This document shows positions 11,934-22,345 of a stretch of 64,000 nucleotides of DNA, one piece after another. The stretch comes from Bemisia tabaci (Eukaryota; Arthropoda; Insecta; Hemiptera; Aleyrodidae), in NCBI RefSeq assembly GCF_918797505.1, contig NC_092797.1, forward strand, positions 20,721,372 through 20,785,371, written 5' to 3'. The notes below the pieces were generated by a model. That model was not told the DNA's origin. It saw only the letters and a list, made by a program, of their open reading frames with translations, and made no database searches. Position numbers and translations under genes: made by a program. Numbering within the stretch: position 1 is the first letter of the stretch; each line of letters starts with the position of its first letter.

Positions 11934-14177
11934 TGCTGCCCTATAAAACATAAGCCTATCATTTGTAAAAAAAAATTCAAATAATCTTATCTCATGAAGT
12001 AAACACTCTTGAAAATTGGACTTAAAAAGAAATAGGTATATGATGCAGATCTCACTTAAATATGTAGGAAATGTGACACTAAGGCTGTTATCCTTTTAAT
12101 CAAACATATTATATTAGCTCATCGTGATCTAAATAACGCAAATTTTGTCACCTGTTACATTATCTATTTTATTATTCAGATCAAGTTTAATGAGAGGAGC
12201 CCACACTCATGTCAGTTTAGAAATACAATTCATAACTGTACGGTTTATGGATTTCAAAATTCGAAGTATTGGCTCTACTTACGAAAATTCAAGCCCCTCT
12301 AAAAACTCCCACCCATGGAGAGGATTTCAAAAAAAAAGGCAAGCTATTTTCATCAGTATAAAGTTTATTTTACTTTTCCTTACTTCTGAGTTACATTCCT
12401 TTCTTTCTCACTTCGTCTTTGAAATAATTGAGAAATATTATTGCTTGAAAATTAACATTTTTCTTAACTTTAAGACCTCAAAATAATGTCCTCAGAAAAC
12501 TTTCAAGTGGACATCATTCAATCATCTGCCTTTGAGTCAATAAATAATCGAGATTTTTTTTCATTGCATGCGTCTCAATATTTTCTCTTCCCGTATACTT
12601 ATTCAGCTCAGAGTAAACAAAATAATTATTAACCGAGGGCATCTTATGTATCACCTATTCCTCACTCATTCACCACTCGTTTTCCTACAGTAATTTATTC
12701 ACCGGGAGAACATTATTTACTCGGATATTCAGAAGGTGAGAAGTAGTGCCTAGTAACCCCTTACCGAAAGAGGATCCAAACTTAGAGCCTTGTGTAGCAG
12801 CGTTGGTCTCAATGTTTGAGCCAGAACCACCCCATCCACCTTGTCCGTAATTTCCAGCGCCGCTGAAACCGCTTGCACTGCTGCCTTCGTTTCCACTCCC
12901 AGATTTGCTGTAACTACCTGCTCCTGAGCCACTAGTAGAGCCACCACTTCCGCTTCCGGAAGTACTTTGACTTCTGGATCCTGAAGAGCTGGTGGAGCCG
13001 TCAGTTTCGGTTGTGCTATGACTTCCGGATCCTGAGTTGCTAGTCGAGCCTTTGCCGTCAGTTTCGGCTGCGCTGTGACTTCCGGATCCTGAGTTGCTAG
13101 TCGAGCCTTTGCCGTCAGTTTCGGCTGCGCTGTGACTTCCGGATCCTGACGAGCTGTATCCACCTTTGCCTCCACTTCCTGATCCGCTTTGACTTCCGGA
13201 TCCTGAAGAGCTGGTGGAGCCTTTGCTTCCACTTCCGGATTTACTCTGACTGCCAGAGTTTGAAGAGCCGTAACCTCCTCCTACCTCCTGAGTTGGAGCG
13301 GCTGAAATGGTAGGTTTAACAATAAGTGAAGACCGAAAAATTCAGCGAAAATTATGAATGTAAATGACCGTTTACCGTCATGTAAAAGCCTATGACATAG
13401 ATCAAAACAGCCTATCCAGATGGAACTCCTTACATTTTTCCAAGAGGATTAAAGCGTTCTCGTATGAATTTAGCACTACTCCCATACTATGTCTCGTGGG
13501 TTGGCTGTGATTCATTTTTTAAATTCGACGGTTAAACCTTCAGACCAGGTACCCCGTTTGCGGTCACTAAAAATTTCCGCTCACAGTCGCATGTTGTTAA
13601 AAGAGAACGAATCAATCACTCCTTGAAGTTTTTGCAAAGATTCCTTCGCACAGAGAAGGAAAATCATGGAAGTTTTCAAAGATTTGCTTTAGATAGTTTT
13701 TCATTTAAAAAATAAAGTATGACAAGAAGTCTGCAACGTCGCAAACCGAAACTCATGCCCTGATAGTCTCACCGTCGATACCTATGCAAAAGGCTGAATT
13801 TTTTGTGTTTTGAAAGTTCTACGCATAAATAACGGTTAATTTCTTTAACTTAAAAATATTTGTCTCAGAAAAAAATTCTAACTTTTGTAAAAAGTAACGA
13901 GTAGGGCTGGGTATTTTACAAAGGTCTATGTTACTCCAACATTTGCCTTCCTCGTGAGTTCTAAGAAGAGAGCCGGATTTTTCTTCAATCCATAGTGCAA
14001 TTTAGAAGTGCTTAGGTATCACAAAAAAATGGGAGAAAAGGAACAGAAGAATTGAATAACTAAGAAAAATAGTTTGACTTATGCTTTTTAAAAAAAAGTG
14101 AAAGGAAATTTACCTCTCAAGGAAACTAATCCCACTAGCACGCAAAGCGTGAAAACGCACATAAGTGTAACTTTCAT
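9362..14177 (-). CDS. Secreted Gly/Ser-rich protein, five exons, complete
   Basis: The exons on the minus strand are 14177-14114, 13301-12765, 11782-11669, 10942-10865 and 9405-9362. All have GT-AG borders, all introns are phase 1, and the sum is 837 nt, giving 278 residues plus stop. Exon 1 is a classic signal peptide (MKVTLMCVFTLCVLVGL..). Exon 2 (179 codons) is almost entirely Gly, Ser, Asn and Thr, with repeated SGSGS and a 19-residue block (HSAAETDGKGSTSNSGSGS) present twice exactly and once diverged. Exons 3-5 add FNLNQGKFGPSIS, FNFGGPNRLF and a GNGNSGGYY C-terminus. There is a single candidate Trp and no Cys in the mature part as read. The composition suggests an extracellular structural or coating protein such as a cuticle, silk-like or salivary sheath component; this is inferred from composition only. 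No homolog is recognised. Confidence 0.85.
10129..10491. mobile_element. TIR element CCCAAGTAGCA family, copy 1 (363 bp)
   Basis: The left end is CCCAAGAAGCA and the right end is TGCTACTTGGG, flanked by AA on both sides. The interior is made of repeated degenerate self-complementary words such as CGATAAAATCGCGATT. It sits in the last intron of the Gly/Ser-rich gene. There is no coding capacity. The larger copies are at 24973 and 56949. Confidence 0.75.
11894..11931. repeat. A38 homopolymer
   Basis: An uninterrupted A run lies in the intron between exons 2 and 3 of the minus-strand gene. It reads as a T-run in the transcript, just upstream of the exon 3 acceptor by about 110 bp. Confidence 0.9.
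13020..13133 (-). repeat. Exact 57-bp coding tandem repeat (x2)
   Basis: Two identical 57-bp units lie within exon 2 of the Gly/Ser-rich gene, each encoding 19 residues. Shorter related units containing GGATCCGGAAGT flank them on both sides. The unit length is a multiple of three, so copy number can change without breaking the frame. Confidence 0.85.
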
Positions 14178-14261
14178 GGTAGAAAACGGAAACCACTAAC
14201 GGAACTCGAACGAAACCTAAAACTCAGGTACCGGTAGAGAATCCTAACTTTTGGAGGACGA

Positions 14262-14303
14262 GGGCGAACTGTGGTTAGATCCTCGCGGCTGCGGTATTTA
14301 ACT
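14262..14303 (-). promoter_or_regulatory. Candidate TATA/initiator promoter of the Gly/Ser-rich gene
   Basis: On the minus strand a TATA-like TTAAATACC (about 14303-14295) is followed about 28 bp later by CCACAGTTC, similar to the insect initiator. This gives a 5' leader of roughly 90 nt before the ATG at 14177. The spacing fits a core promoter; no transcript data were available. Confidence 0.4.
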
Positions 14304-14552
14304 TCAAGCTCTATCGCAAAATCGTGTTAAGCGTGCTGCGAGCGACGTAAAATCGTGAGGCCCCCGTGAAATTTTCTCGCGATTTTCGAAAGAATCACGA
14401 AAGCTTTAAAGATTAATAATCTCTAAAACTCATGCACAAAGTTATTAACTTCTTTCTTTATTGCTTTTTTTACCCGAAAATTAACTTCAGAAACTGTCCC
14501 ATTATTTTAGAATAGGTATCTTTTTTCCTCCTTTCTTCGAGATTTTCTTCAT

Positions 14553-14776
14553 TGGGAAAAAAAATCGCTTGGATCTAGAGTCCAGACTCTTGAAAACATT
14601 GACAAGAAAAAATACTCTTGATTCAATAGGATTTTTGCTTGAATCAAAAGGAAATCCGCTTAAATTAAGAGGCTATAGGCTCTTTGATTCAAGGAAAAAT
14701 CCAATCGAATCAAAAGTATTTTTTCTTGTCAACGTCATTAAGAGTCTGGACTCTAATTCCAAGCTATTTTTCCCCA
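14553..14776. mobile_element. Palindromic MITE, 224 bp
   Basis: This is almost entirely an inverted repeat. The left arm contains AGAGTCCAGACTCTT, TTGACAAGAAAAAATACT and GATTCAATAGGATTTTT; the right arm carries their reverse complements ending TTCCAAGC. A small central loop contains TAAGAGGCTATAGGCTC. The open frame over 14569-14817 is a by-product. Confidence 0.8.
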
Positions 14777-15570
14777 GTATTTCTTCATCATGGTTACCTA
14801 ATTTTACCCTGATTTAGAATATTACTTTGCAAACACCTAATCTAAAGAAGGCATCCCAATTCGGTTGATCAATTTTTAAAAACGAAGGTAAATTTTAGGG
14901 ATTTCGAGGACCTTCCGCTCATCTAACCATCCAAGATATCAATACATGTATAAACATCACACGGCACTTTGTCATCAACATCCCTGTATGATGGATCTCT
15001 TGCTCAGTACAACGATCACTCTTCCAAAATTTTCTCAATCCAATAACCACAATTTTCATGATAAAAATTCTGTATACCAACCAGATTTCAAAAATCAATA
15101 TCTCTGGGAAAACTAATCGTTAACAATGCCGTGCCATGGCAAATGACGAAAGTGCCGAGCGATTTTCATAGACAATCATATGTTCGATGACATCACTTCG
15201 CATTAATACAAAAGCATTTTTTTAAACTAATAATATTGGCATGAGCGGAGCTAGACATTTTTTTGGAGTGAGTCGAAGACTCATTTACCGCCAAAATCAG
15301 TCTCACGCCGGTTAAAAAAATACACTAATCCTGCTCTACAGCCACATAACTAAGTGGCGCTGTTCACCCATACCGCGCGGAAAATTTCGACGGTGCAAAC
15401 TACCTGTCATATTTTATTTTCCAAATAGAAAACTACTTTGATTTTTTTTCTTTGTGCGAAGAAAATTTTACGAGAATCATGTATAGGAATGATGTTGATT
15501 CGTTCACCTGTTAAAAAATAAAGCGGGAGCAGAGATTTTTAGTCTCCGCAGACGATTTACGTGGTTAGGG

Positions 15571-15733
15571 AGTTTCGGCGTGAATTGCAATGTATCGATT
15601 GTTATGCCATTTTAACCTATGGTAAAGAATCGATTATAAATGTGTTTGCTGCGAACACCCTATTTATCGATTATTTTCCATAGGTTTAAATGGCATAACA
15701 ATCGATATATCATAAAGCACGCCACGCCACTGG
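15571..15733. mobile_element. MITE, GCGTGGCGTG family, copy 2
   Basis: Internal arms TATCGATTGTTATGCCATTT and its reverse complement flank a centre containing GAATCGATT...ATCGATTATT. The right end reads CACGCCACGCCACTGG, the same end as copy 1 at 8912-9076. The left end is eroded. Confidence 0.6.
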
Positions 15734-16343
15734 TTTACAGTTATCAGGATGTCACAAATTCGCACAATATTTAAGGAATCTGTGATATGCGCTCCTGGAT
15801 GTTTCTCTTTGACATGGGCGGAAGTAGGAATTTGTCGTAGGGGAGGGGGGGCGGGCAGAAAGGCACTTCATCAAAGGGAGATCTTTGCGGTATGTACTCG
15901 CTTTGCACCAAATGAAGGTTGGAGGGATTTCCCCAGCCTCAAAATGGGGTCCAGTGCGGAAGTCCTTTCCGGAGAAATTTTGCAAAATTAAGTCGTTTCG
16001 AGAGCAATTGAGGTGCTCCCGCTAAAAATGGATCCAATTACAATTATTTAAAATTTGAAAGATATGTTGGCAAGCACTTACTTTAAAAAAATCTCTCATA
16101 TTCTCGGGAGGAGTCGAGTGGGGTTCTCAATGATTCCTTCGTAAAATGAGTAAGGGGCAAAATCGACCCGCTTATGCCTCAAACCTGTATACCATGGTGC
16201 GTTATCAAAAGCAGCTTTATTATTAAATCGATGCAGTAAATTGACATTTCGATCTAATCGCCCGATAACATATAACTAAAAAACCACCCAGAAAGCTCAC
16301 CAAAAGCGTTTATGCTGCAAATCTCTAAAATTAAAAAAGGGAT

Positions 16344-16426
16344 TGTCAGGTGTGGGGTTCGAACCCACGCTCACACTGTGAACCAGAGCTTAAATCTGGC
16401 GCCTTAGACCGCTCGGCCAACCTGAC
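16344..16426 (-). tRNA. tRNA-Leu(UAA)
   Basis: The 83-nt cloverleaf is intact. The acceptor GTCAGGT pairs fully with ACCTGAC, with discriminator A. The D arm contains GGCCGAGCGGTCTAAGGC. The anticodon arm is CCAGA/TCTGG with loop TTTAAGC, so the anticodon is UAA. A long class II variable arm (TCAC/GTGA) is present. The T arm is GTGGG TTCGAAC CCCAC. There is no intron and CCA is not encoded. A T6 run (16333-16338 region, minus strand) just downstream is a pol III terminator. The pairing is complete, so the gene should be functional. Confidence 0.95.
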
Positions 16427-18490
16427 TCCGTATCTAATACGTGTGCAAATAACAAAATTCACATATTGGTTGAATCATCAACTTATTATGATATAATTTT
16501 ATTATGAAAATAATATCCAGATCCGGGGGAGGGGGGGGTGCCATAGTGGCATGCTCCTCCCTCAGGCCAAAAAAGGGGAAAAAAGGAAAGGGAAAGGGGG
16601 AGAAAAGGGAGAGGAAAGGTAGAGAAAAAAGTGCACTTAAAAATTAACATAAATGGTTTTAAGACAGAACTGTATAACCAACGTTTACTAAACCAAAGGT
16701 TACTCAACACCGCAGAAACCATATTCTGAGATGAAGTTACGCTAAAAGAGGTATCATCCGTCAATTTTCAACTTCAATGTGTCTCCGATTGTGTGTCCGA
16801 TTTCAAAGTGTCCGAATGTGTAAAATGCCTCGAGTTTAAGCTCAGTGCCCCCAATTTCCCGGAACTAGTATACCCAATTTCGGAACTTTCGAGATTTTCC
16901 TGAATTTTTCCCGGAACTTTTGAAATTCCCGAAATGTTTCGGATCTTTCACAATTTCCAAAACTTTTGAAAAAATCTATGAAGAATCGCGGAAACTTGAC
17001 GGTCATGGAGTGGAAGAAATTGGAACAAAAAAATTTCGAATCCCGGAACTTTTGGCGGACATGGAATGGGAGCACCGTTTCAGCTTAATTAATCAACTTT
17101 TGGAGCCGAGGACCTAAGTTTTGTATGGCTAAGTCATGGGCCATAGGCTATTTCCGGGAAAAGGGCCCATTAGCTTAAGTGCCCTACTTCTGGAAAACTG
17201 CGGTTCAGCCAATTTTCCGTGCCCAGTTACGTGTAAGTACAGCTGTAATGGTAGCACGTAGCAGAGTTGGCCACAAATCGCTGCCTCACAACGTATCACA
17301 TCTTTCTATCTCTGGGAGCGGCGCACAGTGGATCGCGTCCATTCGAGACGTCGGACATGAAATTTTTGACTAAAACTGCAAATTTTGATGTATATTTCGT
17401 CACAATTTCAACTTTAAAGGGTACTTTTGAAAGAAAATTTCACGAAAAAACCAATGAAACCACTTTTAGAACCTCAAAATTGTGTTAAACGGAGGTATAT
17501 GCGTTTAAAGTTTCCAAATTTTGTCCGACCTCATGTATTGACTCGATCCATTGTGCGGCGGCCTCCCACGGACACGAAATTGTTGTGGAGATAGCGACCT
17601 GTCCTAACTGGCAAGCATGGAATACTTTCGATGCCAAAGAAGATTTTTTTTGTATATTTTATCCTCCTGAAGAAATTTATAAACTTTAGTTTTGTTCAGA
17701 AACTCGTTCAAGCCTCAAAAGTCCAGCTCCAAAAGCCAAAATCCATGACCACCGGTGCATTCCCAGAAAAAAGGGCATATAACGGAAAATTTTAAATAAA
17801 TTCCTACCAAAACTCTGAAAGAAGTGTAAGTTTTACCAATGATTGCTATTCATTCTTGGGTGTACATACACTTTGATCTAAGAGTCCAGGTTCCGATGGA
17901 AGTCACCATCAGTGGGCAGAAACAAATAATGAAAAAATCAGTTGCATTTTTCTCACGACGCGATTTCTCGGTACGTGAGCCCTCTTTAGTTCCTTCCTTG
18001 TTTTGTCTTTACTCTCAAAGGCATCCGTGCGGGAGAAGAAGAGCTCCTGGTGAGTTTTCTTTTTTCTGATTTCCATCGAAAAATGTCTTAACTTTTGCGA
18101 TGTGAAGTGTCTTCAAAACGGCCAAACTTCTCTTGAGGTTTACTCTTGGTGTTTTTTTTTTTTGGGGGGGGGGGGGCGGCTGGATGCATGATTAACACTG
18201 GAAAGAATCTAGCATTGGTGCTACTATTTTTTTTTTTTTTTTTTCCCCCATCCGTGCTAGGGTCGCATCCATCGTGCAGTGCGTTTCCTCCATTGCATTT
18301 GGACTGTTTTCAAAAAAGTAAAATCTACAGGAAGTTGGTTTGCGAACAATTTAAAAGCTGCAAATTGACAACCTTATCGTAGGCAATTCATAGTTGGCTC
18401 GTAATTTCCGTGTACAAAGTTAAAATTTCCCGTCGTGAGTCGTGCATCGAGGTCGTGCAATGAGTGGTGAAATTTTGAAACCCTCACGCC
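16427..18490. other. No gene seen; one interspersed-repeat block
   Basis: There are no supported exons. Repeated CCCGGAACTTTTG-type words occur at about 16855-17055. The block at about 17335-17575 is related to 32880-33120 (shared order: tttcgactataaccgcaaattt-like, CCAATGAAACCACTT, TTTCCAAATTTTGTC), so both are copies of one repeat family. T-run/G-run tracts lie at about 18151-18176. Confidence 0.5.
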
Positions 18491-18668
18491 TCTATATCAT
18501 AAAATAAAACTAATATCACGTCCGTCAAGATACACGGTCTCGAGTGTTTTTGAGGAAAAGGGTTGGCACTTGAAAAGCTCTGGAAACATCAGTAGACCGG
18601 CTTTCAGTGCGGAGGAAATGAAATAAGATCGCACTTCCTCCTTAGTCCGACTGCACACCGTCCTCAGG

Positions 18669-18735
18669 ATGCGGCGTATCCTCCTTGCTGTGTTCTTGCT
18701 GAACGTTCTCCTTCTGTCTTCAACTGTCCAAGCAG
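18669..18735 (+). CDS. Signal-peptide first exon, probably of the giant repeat protein
   Basis: ATG at 18669 opens a textbook signal peptide: two Arg, then LLAVFLLNVLLLSS, then TVQA with Ala at the expected cleavage position. A perfect donor GCAG|GTGAGT follows at 18736. The exon ends in phase 1. The only large plus-strand coding exon downstream begins at 34218 after a strong acceptor and also needs phase 1. Joined, it would encode the signal peptide followed by Gly-Phe-Gly-Glu-Asn. The intron would be 15.5 kb and contain the LTR element. A nearer but weaker alternative first exon is at 31977-32016. The exon itself is strong; its partner is inferred. Confidence 0.6.
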
Positions 18736-19640
18736 GTGAGTCAAATTCGAAAATTTTAGTTTTAATATTTTGCAAGATCACAGAATATTCTGCGCAATAT
18801 TCTGCAATTGAGGAGCTTTCCGAGAGAAGGGTTCACATCGAAAATCGCGTTGTGAGAAAAACGCATTTGAAGTTTCCACTGTTACTTTCTGGCCGCTGAC
18901 GGTAACTCACATCGGAACTTGCGACCAAAGAGGAATTGTTGTAAAGGGCACTACCGGCACTAGCCAGCCACTAACCTTCTCTTTAGGAGGTTACCTCTGG
19001 GCGTGGAACGGGTGACTTTTAACTCTTGAGGGTAAATAAATTAAAGTCAAACTTCGTTGTAATACCCTTTAATTTGAATGCAATCAATTTGCGGTTCAGA
19101 AGGGAGCCGCCAATTTTTATAATGAGCCCCCCCCCCTCCCCCCTTTTACCTCTCAAGGGGGGCTAGGAGGACTTTGAGACCATGCAAGCGGATTCCTAAG
19201 GGTTGATTATCAGTGGTGCCATCTTTTCCCATAGAATCTACGTAAATTTCTCGATCAAAGCAAATTTTGTGGAGGGGGCACTGCCCCCCTCCCGATGATC
19301 AATTTGGGCCTAGAATGGGCCCATTTTGAATTTTAGGCGTCAAAAGAAAGCGAAATTTCCGGTACTTTTCAAGGCTGGTGCAATTTAATCGCAATTCGGT
19401 CGGCAACCCCAACTTTTAGGATCATGACCCCCCCCCCGCCCCCCCCCCTCTATTCCTCAAGGGTGACGGGGGAAGGGGATCGGGGCCATGACATTCGGAT
19501 TCTCTTAGGTCGATTCCTTACACTCACCCCCGTGGTCCCTGACTTCGTGTGACCTAAAAAAACCGAGAAAAAAAAATTGGCACGGGCTGTCTGAAACACC
19601 CTATATAAACAAATTATTATCTTTGATAACACCACATATG

Positions 19641-19770
19641 ATTTTTCAATTAGGAACTATAATTTCTGGCTCATCCGTGAAAACCTTTACATGCATAGGG
19701 AAACTAGTGGTACGCACGTTGTTTCAAAACTGATTAACAAGTTGCGGTTCCTAATTGCAAAAAGTGTAAT
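19641..19770. mobile_element. MITE, TTGCAATTWGGAACTA family, copy 1
   Basis: This short element has TCAATTAGGAACTATAATTTCT at the left and CGGTTCCTAATTGCAA at the right. The centre contains TGCATAGGGAAACTAGTGG. A second copy with the same ends and centre is at 51236-51376, which makes the family assignment firm. Confidence 0.7.
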
Positions 19771-21987
19771 CCAACAGCAAGTATTATTATGTACTTTATT
19801 ATTGGTCATGCGCCACTTCAATCCATTTAGTGGTTCAATTCGTTTGTAATCCTATACTGAGGGAGCACTATTGTCCACCGAAGTCTAATGTTTATGAAAC
19901 AAATGTCAATCGAACGTGTAAGTAGTTATACCGTATACAAATCGCATATCGTCCACAAAGTATTGCAGATTCTTAGATGCGCGCAACGAGTGGACTCCCC
20001 GCTTATTTGAAAAGTGGCGCGTCAATTTGTATATTTTGCCGAGCGCGCCACAAAATTGGCGGGAACCAATAGGAGCGAAAGTTTCGTTTGTTTACATTCG
20101 CATTATATTTTTTGATAAGCCAGTTGTAATGTAAACAAACGTGGTTCCTCGTCCTCTCGTGAGTGTTTTATAAGTCCTTTGATTATTCTTTTCACGAGGA
20201 TTTTGATATTTTGTATCAGCGCCGAAGTAGTTTCATATGCCTATCTTAACCACATTCTACCAAAGAATATTCAATGCAGTGTTTTTTTGTTCAATCACCT
20301 AAGTTTACAAGTCAACACCCTGAGGGCTAAGTTCCCAAGTAAGTTCTCACTATTAGTTTGTTTTTTTCTACTCTCACAGTCAGTTTTACTAGCACTATAC
20401 TGTTCAAAATTATCAAGGCCTTCAAATTCCAAGACGCTTCAAATCTTCCATTTTGGTTCGTTTATCAATGAGTCGAATATTTATCACCAGGGATTCACTA
20501 TTGTCATTTTGTGGTCTACGTAGGTACTCCAAATGTCTTACAATGCCAGTATCTCGCCAGTTTACTTACTAATACTCCAAGTCATTTTAAAGAGGGTTTT
20601 CTCAGCTGAGAGATTAAATACCTATGTCTTGCCTGGAAATAAGACTATGGAAGGTCTCAGTCAAATTAAGAGTCTAATCTACTGAGTACCTAGTGTCTAT
20701 CAGGGGCCGGCTAAAGTTTGATTTTCCTTTGATAATTGTGCCTTCAAAATAGTTGATTTCATGTCCCAAGTATCACAGATTCATACATATCCCTCAAGGA
20801 TTGACAACAGGATGAATAAAGTTTCCTTGAAGCCTAATAGGTTTGTTAGTTCTTATCGTTAGAAAAGAAAAACAGAAGAGTTTATCTGACGACAGGCAGA
20901 AAAGACTAAATGCATTAAGGCTGCAATGAACATTCACATTAAATGTCAGAATCGATAAATCTTTGGCCACCTTTCATTCAAATCTATTTTTCCTCTCCGC
21001 TCATCAAACTGCAGCAAAAGGTTAGGTAATTCTCACTGGTAAAACCTACTATAAGTAGAATTTAAAGGGTGTTTCAGACCATCCGTATCAAACTTTTCCT
21101 CTGTTGCTTTTAGGTCAGATAGAGTCAGGGTGTCCGATGAGGAATCTACCTCTAAAAATCCAAATTCCGAGGCTTCATAGCCGCCCCCCCCCCCCCCCCT
21201 GGAACTTCCTTCGGGGGTAGACTAAGAAAAAGTTAGGGGTCCCATAAAATATCTGAATTATTCCACCAAATTCAGAAAGTAAAGACAATTTTACCACAAA
21301 CCAATACCAAGAATTCCATAATTACACCACTTCTGCTCAAAATATTAAGTAGAGATGGGAAACAGGGCCTTCTTTCCAAAATGCATTACTTATCGCAAAA
21401 TTAAAGATGATTTCTTAAGTAATTCTAGATAGATGGAGTTTTTTTTATTCTAGATAGTTAGATGGTTTCTTTAGTTTATGTTTTACTACTTTTGCCGCAC
21501 GAGGCTAGACCTCTTGGCAAGTTTATTTGTAGTGGCTTTAACTTAATTACTGTATTATGTATTTTCTTTATTGATAAATGAAATCTGAAATCTGAATCTG
21601 AATTGACAACCAGAAATTCAAATTTGACAGCCTTAAGGTCCTCTAAACATTTCTTGATGTGATGTAGGGAGGGGCCCTAACCTTGGAAAATTTACTAAAT
21701 TACCTCTGTATCACATCAGATTTTTTTTTTGGGGGGGGGGGGGGCGGCTTGGGATTGTCAAACAGAAATTTTGCAAGTGAAATCCTATTTTAGCCTACGG
21801 CGCGACGCGGCGCCTGGGCTGTTGGCCATTTTCAAGACTGATTTTCTGTGGTGTACCGGTGACGTGTATGATCCGTCATACAACTTACTCCCACCGCATC
21901 TTACGGTGAACGCACAGAGATTTAAGAAATTGTTCCTAACAACAGACGCGATGCAGTCAAAGACGAACACCATATTCATTGAAAATA
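19771..21987. other. No gene seen
   Basis: The only structure noted is a small inverted repeat (CGTTTGTTTACATT ... AATGTAAACAAACG, about 20088-20142), a C-run at 21182-21200 and a T-run/G-run at about 21721-21744. The open frame at 20179-20523 is AT-rich and resembles no family. Confidence 0.45.
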
Positions 21988-22345
21988 TGTAATGGGGGGG
22001 ATGAAATAATCCAACGCTCGTCAAATGGTAGAGCTGACTCTATATCTCGAATATCAATACAACGGTAATACACTTGGTACACTGGCTAGGTGCTACCTAT
22101 ACTCGCTGCCTCGAAGATACGAATGAATCCGCGGCGAATCTCGAGAGCATACATCTCGTAGCATCCGATGACGCGATGACGTCAAAGACGTGATTGCGAG
22201 AAACATCGGCGCTCCGAGATGTAAACTCTAAACATCCAAATGCTGACGCCTGAGCCTGCACTTGCGAAATCGATGGCTTTCGGCCCGAATGAGCTAGAAT
22301 GCATAATGGAATGTGGCATATGGAATATGGCCCCATTCTATTACA
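21988..22345 (-). repeat. 3' LTR of the Gag-only element
   Basis: A 358-bp direct repeat with 29802-30159, no difference seen by eye. It begins TGTAATGGGGGGG on the plus strand and ends CATTCTATTACA. The adjacent internal purine-rich stretch on the minus strand (GATCGGAGGG) is the expected polypurine primer position. Confidence 0.9.

Noticed and set aside
12750..13232. 160-codon minus-strand frame rich in Ala, Val and Pro
   Set aside because: It is out of frame with the spliced Gly/Ser-rich gene, whose exon borders and phase-1 joins give the Ser/Gly frame over the same bases.
14569..14817. 82-codon open frame
   Set aside because: It is contained almost entirely in the palindromic MITE at 14553-14776.
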